The position numbers and the translations under genes were made by a program. Below are positions 60,191 to 64,000 of a stretch of 64,000 nucleotides of DNA, piece after piece (position 1 is the stretch's first letter; each line of letters opens with the position of its first letter). The notes beneath the pieces were generated by a model. That model worked only from the letters and a program-made list of their open reading frames with translations, made no database searches and was not told where the DNA came from. Source of the DNA: Cardiocondyla obscurior (lineage: Eukaryota; Arthropoda; Insecta; Hymenoptera; Formicidae); NCBI RefSeq assembly GCF_019399895.1, contig NC_091870.1, positions 7,609,001-7,673,000 on the forward strand, read 5' to 3'.

Positions 60191-63100
60191 ATACAATCTC
60201 TCGTTAATAAAAGTCTGTGTTCGAAGCACCCAAGGTGGAAACTTCAATGAGCGATTGCGACGAAATTGACCTTTAATATTCTCCTCAAAAAGAAAAAAAA
60301 AAATAAAGAAGCACCGTGACCTCACATAGGTTTCGCAAAGCGGTATTAAAAACGAGTCGTATCCGTAAAAATAAAAATATTCGAACTTCCACTTTTTGCT
60401 CGTCCTTTCGTTTTCCGGCGTATCGTACGCGTCGAAGTTCCAGCCAATTTCTCGAATAGAAACGCTCCGCTGCGAGCCATTTGGCAAACTTTACAGCGCG
60501 GCGGATTGTCTGCCGGATGATTTAGTACGGCGTGCTACGTATGAATTTGCGAGAAACAACGAGGTGTAAAGAGCACCGACGAATCTTCGCGATATTCCGG
60601 CGATTTTAAGTGCGGGTATATGGCCAAGTACGGACATAAACCAAGAAACTGCCTCCCATAACCACGACCTCGGCGTAGTTTCGAGGTGGTACTTTCCAGA
60701 GTACACCATACACATATAATCTGTCTTGGACATAGCCGGTTATATTTTAGACCGGTAACATTCTCGTCTATACGTTAAACTACTCGGAATGTAAGATACT
60801 CTCTTTCCTACGAAAAACAAACGTCGCGGCTTATAATTTAGTCATTCGAGAGAAACGTACTAATTTTCTTTTTTTTTTTTCTCAAACAATTAATATTTAA
60901 ATTAATAAAATATAAAATAATTTTCATTATAGGATATTAATCTCATTGAAATCTCATTTTTACAAAAAGCGATTTATATATAAAAGCCGACGTTCCCGAC
61001 ACGAGAGCGTTGATATAATTTTTAGTCGCGTGGCTTGCAATCATGTCGCACGCCATCTCGGACCCCTCTTTGTTGTAATAGAAAGGGTTCCAGAATCCCC
61101 GAGCGTTACTTCCTTTTTTCGAAAGAAATGATTAGGGGTCCGCTATTGTACGAGGCGCGTGCGATAGTCACGCCACGTTACGTGCGCGTTGAGGTTCATC
61201 GAGGTAATCATCTAAATCATTCTAACCGCGACTGCCGTATTCCGACGCGTTTATTCGCTGCGAAATTCCGTCGTTGATCGGAGATGACTTCACCGTCTAT
61301 AGTCGTTGGTATCCCGATGGTCTAAACGTGCCATTACTATGTTAATAGGCCGATGGCGTGCCTATCCGCGCCATTATACCGCGCTGTAACCTTATGCACG
61401 CAGAAATAGAAAGACCACGAAGAGACGATTTTCGTAAAATATCTAGCAATATGATACAATAGCCATGGAGACAAAAGACATTTCGTGAATGGTCCGAGGC
61501 GTTATGAGAAGATTCTCGTCGAAAAGAATAATAATGTGCTCGAGATAATACGAAACTGCTGGTTAATACAGCTGCATTCTCATTTACACTCCAGCGAGTT
61601 GAAAAAATATTACTTTTCATCGCGACACCCATTTATTAAATCAAGCCGAATTTTAAGACGTTATTTTAATATTTAATAATAATATTTAATATTAATTTCT
61701 TTAAAAGTGTTATAAATTTTTAGAATTATTTGCACATTTATATCAATTTGAATTAACTTGATTTCTAATGGATATTCGGAAGTTAAAACTCCTATCAATT
61801 GTATAAGAATTCTGATAAAAAGATACCGGCTTCACATAAGATTCTTTAATGAAATATTCACTTTATCGGGAGGGACTTTTCTTTTTAATCAAATGGATCT
61901 CACTGTAATATCCTAGAATTATAACGGGAATAGATAAATTACTTTGAATCGTAAGTACAAATTACATTCGTCACAGACACGGTTATGTGAAACGCCAATA
62001 AAAACATCAAACTAATAAGAAATTCCTAATGGAAGTTCTTAAATCGATTTTCTTGCCAACTATAATACACTTGAAATTGTTGTGGCGCGTTAACTTACAC
62101 ACGCTTATGGGTCATTTATTCATTCGATTCGTTAAGGCGAGCCGAGTAGGTACTCCCGAATGAAAGATTAATCGTTTTATAATTATTCGTCTTCAATTCT
62201 TATTGACTCCGTTCATAATTTCCATGCATAATAATAAAATCTTAATAAAAAACGTTTCATAACACGCACACAAGAAAAAAAAAAAACGAAACAAAAAAAA
62301 CAAATAATCTACATGCGTCCGTATTTTGCAGGTAAAATAATTTTTACATAATAAATAATAAAATATTAAAAAAAAAAAATTGTTTCTTTTAAATCATGAA
62401 TTTAAACATATGGTTAATTTATTAATTTGAAACGTGCAAGATTAAAAAAAAATAAATCTACGTTGCAACTTTTTTTCAAGATGCATCAAGTGGTCATATA
62501 TTAGAGTGGGTATGGCCTCAGACACGTTCCTTGAATAAATGAGAGTCGTTCATTAGCGTGGATTAAGATGCTCGCGCCAAACCAGAAGGCGCGGCACAAA
62601 ACGGCGGACGCGCATTCACGTTATTTTATCGCGCCATTGAAACGAACGCCACGGCCGCGTTCGGGTTCAGGCCGGGAAGATATTATTTCACCGTATCTAT
62701 TCGAGGAGCATTTCTTTTTTTTTCACTTGATTCTTTCGGCTAATCTCGCAGCTGTCGAAATAGCCTTGATAAAAATTCGAACAAGGTCGAGGTATACACG
62801 TTAGGGCGTAACGAAGTCTCGTTTCAAACTGAGTGCAAATTAAATATTATTCACCGGCCCTCTTTATAATACGCGAGCACAAATTGCCGTGTCAACCTGT
62901 TGCGCTAAATTAGTAACATTCCGACGGGGCAGCGTATAAATAACGAGTCGCGAGGGCTCGCACCTGCTCTCGTTAAACCCCCTTCGCGCGTTCCCCGCGG
63001 CCCTTTGGCGACGTCCTACCGACTGAATTACCCACTGCACTGGTCTCCTACATAACGCCGCGTAATATCAGATTCAGATCCAGTTTCCGCCGCTAGCTGG

Positions 63101-63780
63101 ATTCTGCGGCACGTCGCGGGGTCCGCGCGACGTTGTAGGCTGCTCGCAATCTCGGGGACCGATGGTGATAGCCCGGGCACGTAATAAGTCGATAATAACA
63201 GTAATGGCAGCGATAAGCGGGTCCCTAAACGCCCCTAAACGAGGGCTAATTGCACGCCTTTCGGCCGGTCTCGATACAGCAGCCACGAAATTGAACCAAC
63301 ATGCCGCCGATCCGGTTGCCCCCCTTTTCGTCCCGTCGCGACCAGCCAGGATCGACTTTGCGAGCCGGTGTCATTAATTTGGCCACCTTCCGCTAAATCG
63401 CGCCGGACCCTGCCGCACCTCGATGGAACTGCGTGGCACGTCCAGCACTCGATCATACTCCAAACGAGGGCCGCGCGTCGTTTTTGGTGGGCGCGATAAT
63501 CTGCCCCGTATAAGTGGCAGGTATCGGCGCTTACCGGCGAAACCGGGCGGCACTCACGACGGCCTTACAAGAAAATTGAGCAACATTTGTAACGCCACTT
63601 CGTAACCGGCGACGTGTACTTCTATAACGAGCCGACGAGGAATAAAGAGATCATTTCTCAACGGATTTCTTGGAAGTTCTCGCCTTCGCCGTGCGTTCCG
63701 CTCAGTTTTATTTCGCGCGAATATTAATGATCGTTAATTTTAAGATATCTACAAATATCGAGAACATCGAGAGTAAAAAC
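60191..63780. other. Non-coding stretch
   Basis: No gene supported. 61640-62060 and 62220-62480 are AT-rich. TTTTGCAG|GTAAAA at ~62331 is an adjacent acceptor-donor pair, as seen in recursive splice sites, but its pyrimidine tract is weak. 62930-63560 is CpG-rich with overlapping frames and no motif. Confidence 0.5.
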
Positions 63781-63784
63781 TCAC

Positions 63785-63836
63785 CTCACTTTACCACCTG
63801 GGAAGTCAGTATTTTCGACACTTTCGTTCGACGAGG
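63785..63836 (-). other. Possible short minus-strand exon
   Basis: On the minus strand a T11 tract plus ATAG precedes a 52-bp segment that ends at GTGAG|GTGAGTTT, a near-consensus donor. One frame (SSNESVENTDFPGGKV) is open throughout. Such a T-tract/donor pair is expected occasionally by chance, and nothing else supports a minus-strand gene here. Confidence 0.17.
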
Positions 63837-64000
63837 CTATAAAAAAAAAAAATAAGTATTAGATATATAAATACAAAAATATTTAACGTAAAAATTCATT
63901 CAATGAATTATGTAGTAAGTTATACCGATAAAATTATGTCTTAATAACGAGAGAGCCACAGCCCAACAAGTTCGTATCTAGTACGTCACCATCAATTTCA

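Noticed and set aside
1..64000. CRISPR arrays, operons, phage or prokaryotic islands
   Set aside because: No regularly spaced palindromic repeats, no ribosome-binding-site-led gene runs, and the intron-like signals and tract-rich composition are eukaryotic.

Overview
This window is eukaryotic, nuclear and almost entirely non-coding. It has AT-rich blocks, many long homopolymer A or T tracts, abundant CpG, metazoan-type splice signals and no compact gene organisation. A short array of TTAGG-like units and the CpG-rich but AT-tract-rich texture fit an insect, most likely a hymenopteran such as an ant. That placement is inference, not proof. No ORF matches a protein family I can name. Most open frames are chance products of CpG-rich sequence or of translated poly-T and simple repeats.

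Layout. 1-13 kb: non-coding, with a CpG-dense block near 1.6-2.3 kb and a cluster of three small hairpins at 6.25-6.41 kb. 15.17-16.1 kb: a stack of repeats, consisting of a TTAGG-like tract, an exact 21-bp minisatellite and a three-copy ~175-bp tandem repeat, ending next to a CRE plus a YY1/Pho-like site. 19.1-19.6 kb: possible 5' exon. 27.3-29.45 kb: the clearest locus, a small multi-exon transcription unit made of tandemly duplicated exon/intron units. It has consensus acceptors and donors, a promoter-like 5' end (CCAAT, DRE-like, CACGTG) and a plausible terminal exon with AATAAA and a downstream A-run. 33.9-34.8 kb: an AT-rich palindrome and a ~249-bp TA-flanked MITE. 46.1 kb: the best single coding-exon candidate, an open 191-bp segment between a strong acceptor and a consensus donor. 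51-60 kb: a G-quadruplex motif, C-runs, microsatellites, two weak ORF candidates and a 23-bp perfect inverted repeat 25 bp before a splice-donor-like site.

The rest looks like intergenic or long-intron DNA. The tandem-exon locus at 27.3-29.45 kb is the best candidate for an undescribed element. The duplicated units carry their splice sites with them, and the first three exons join into one 175-codon frame, but other units have stops. It could be a lncRNA or a fast-decaying small protein gene. Nothing here was tested against a database or transcript data.
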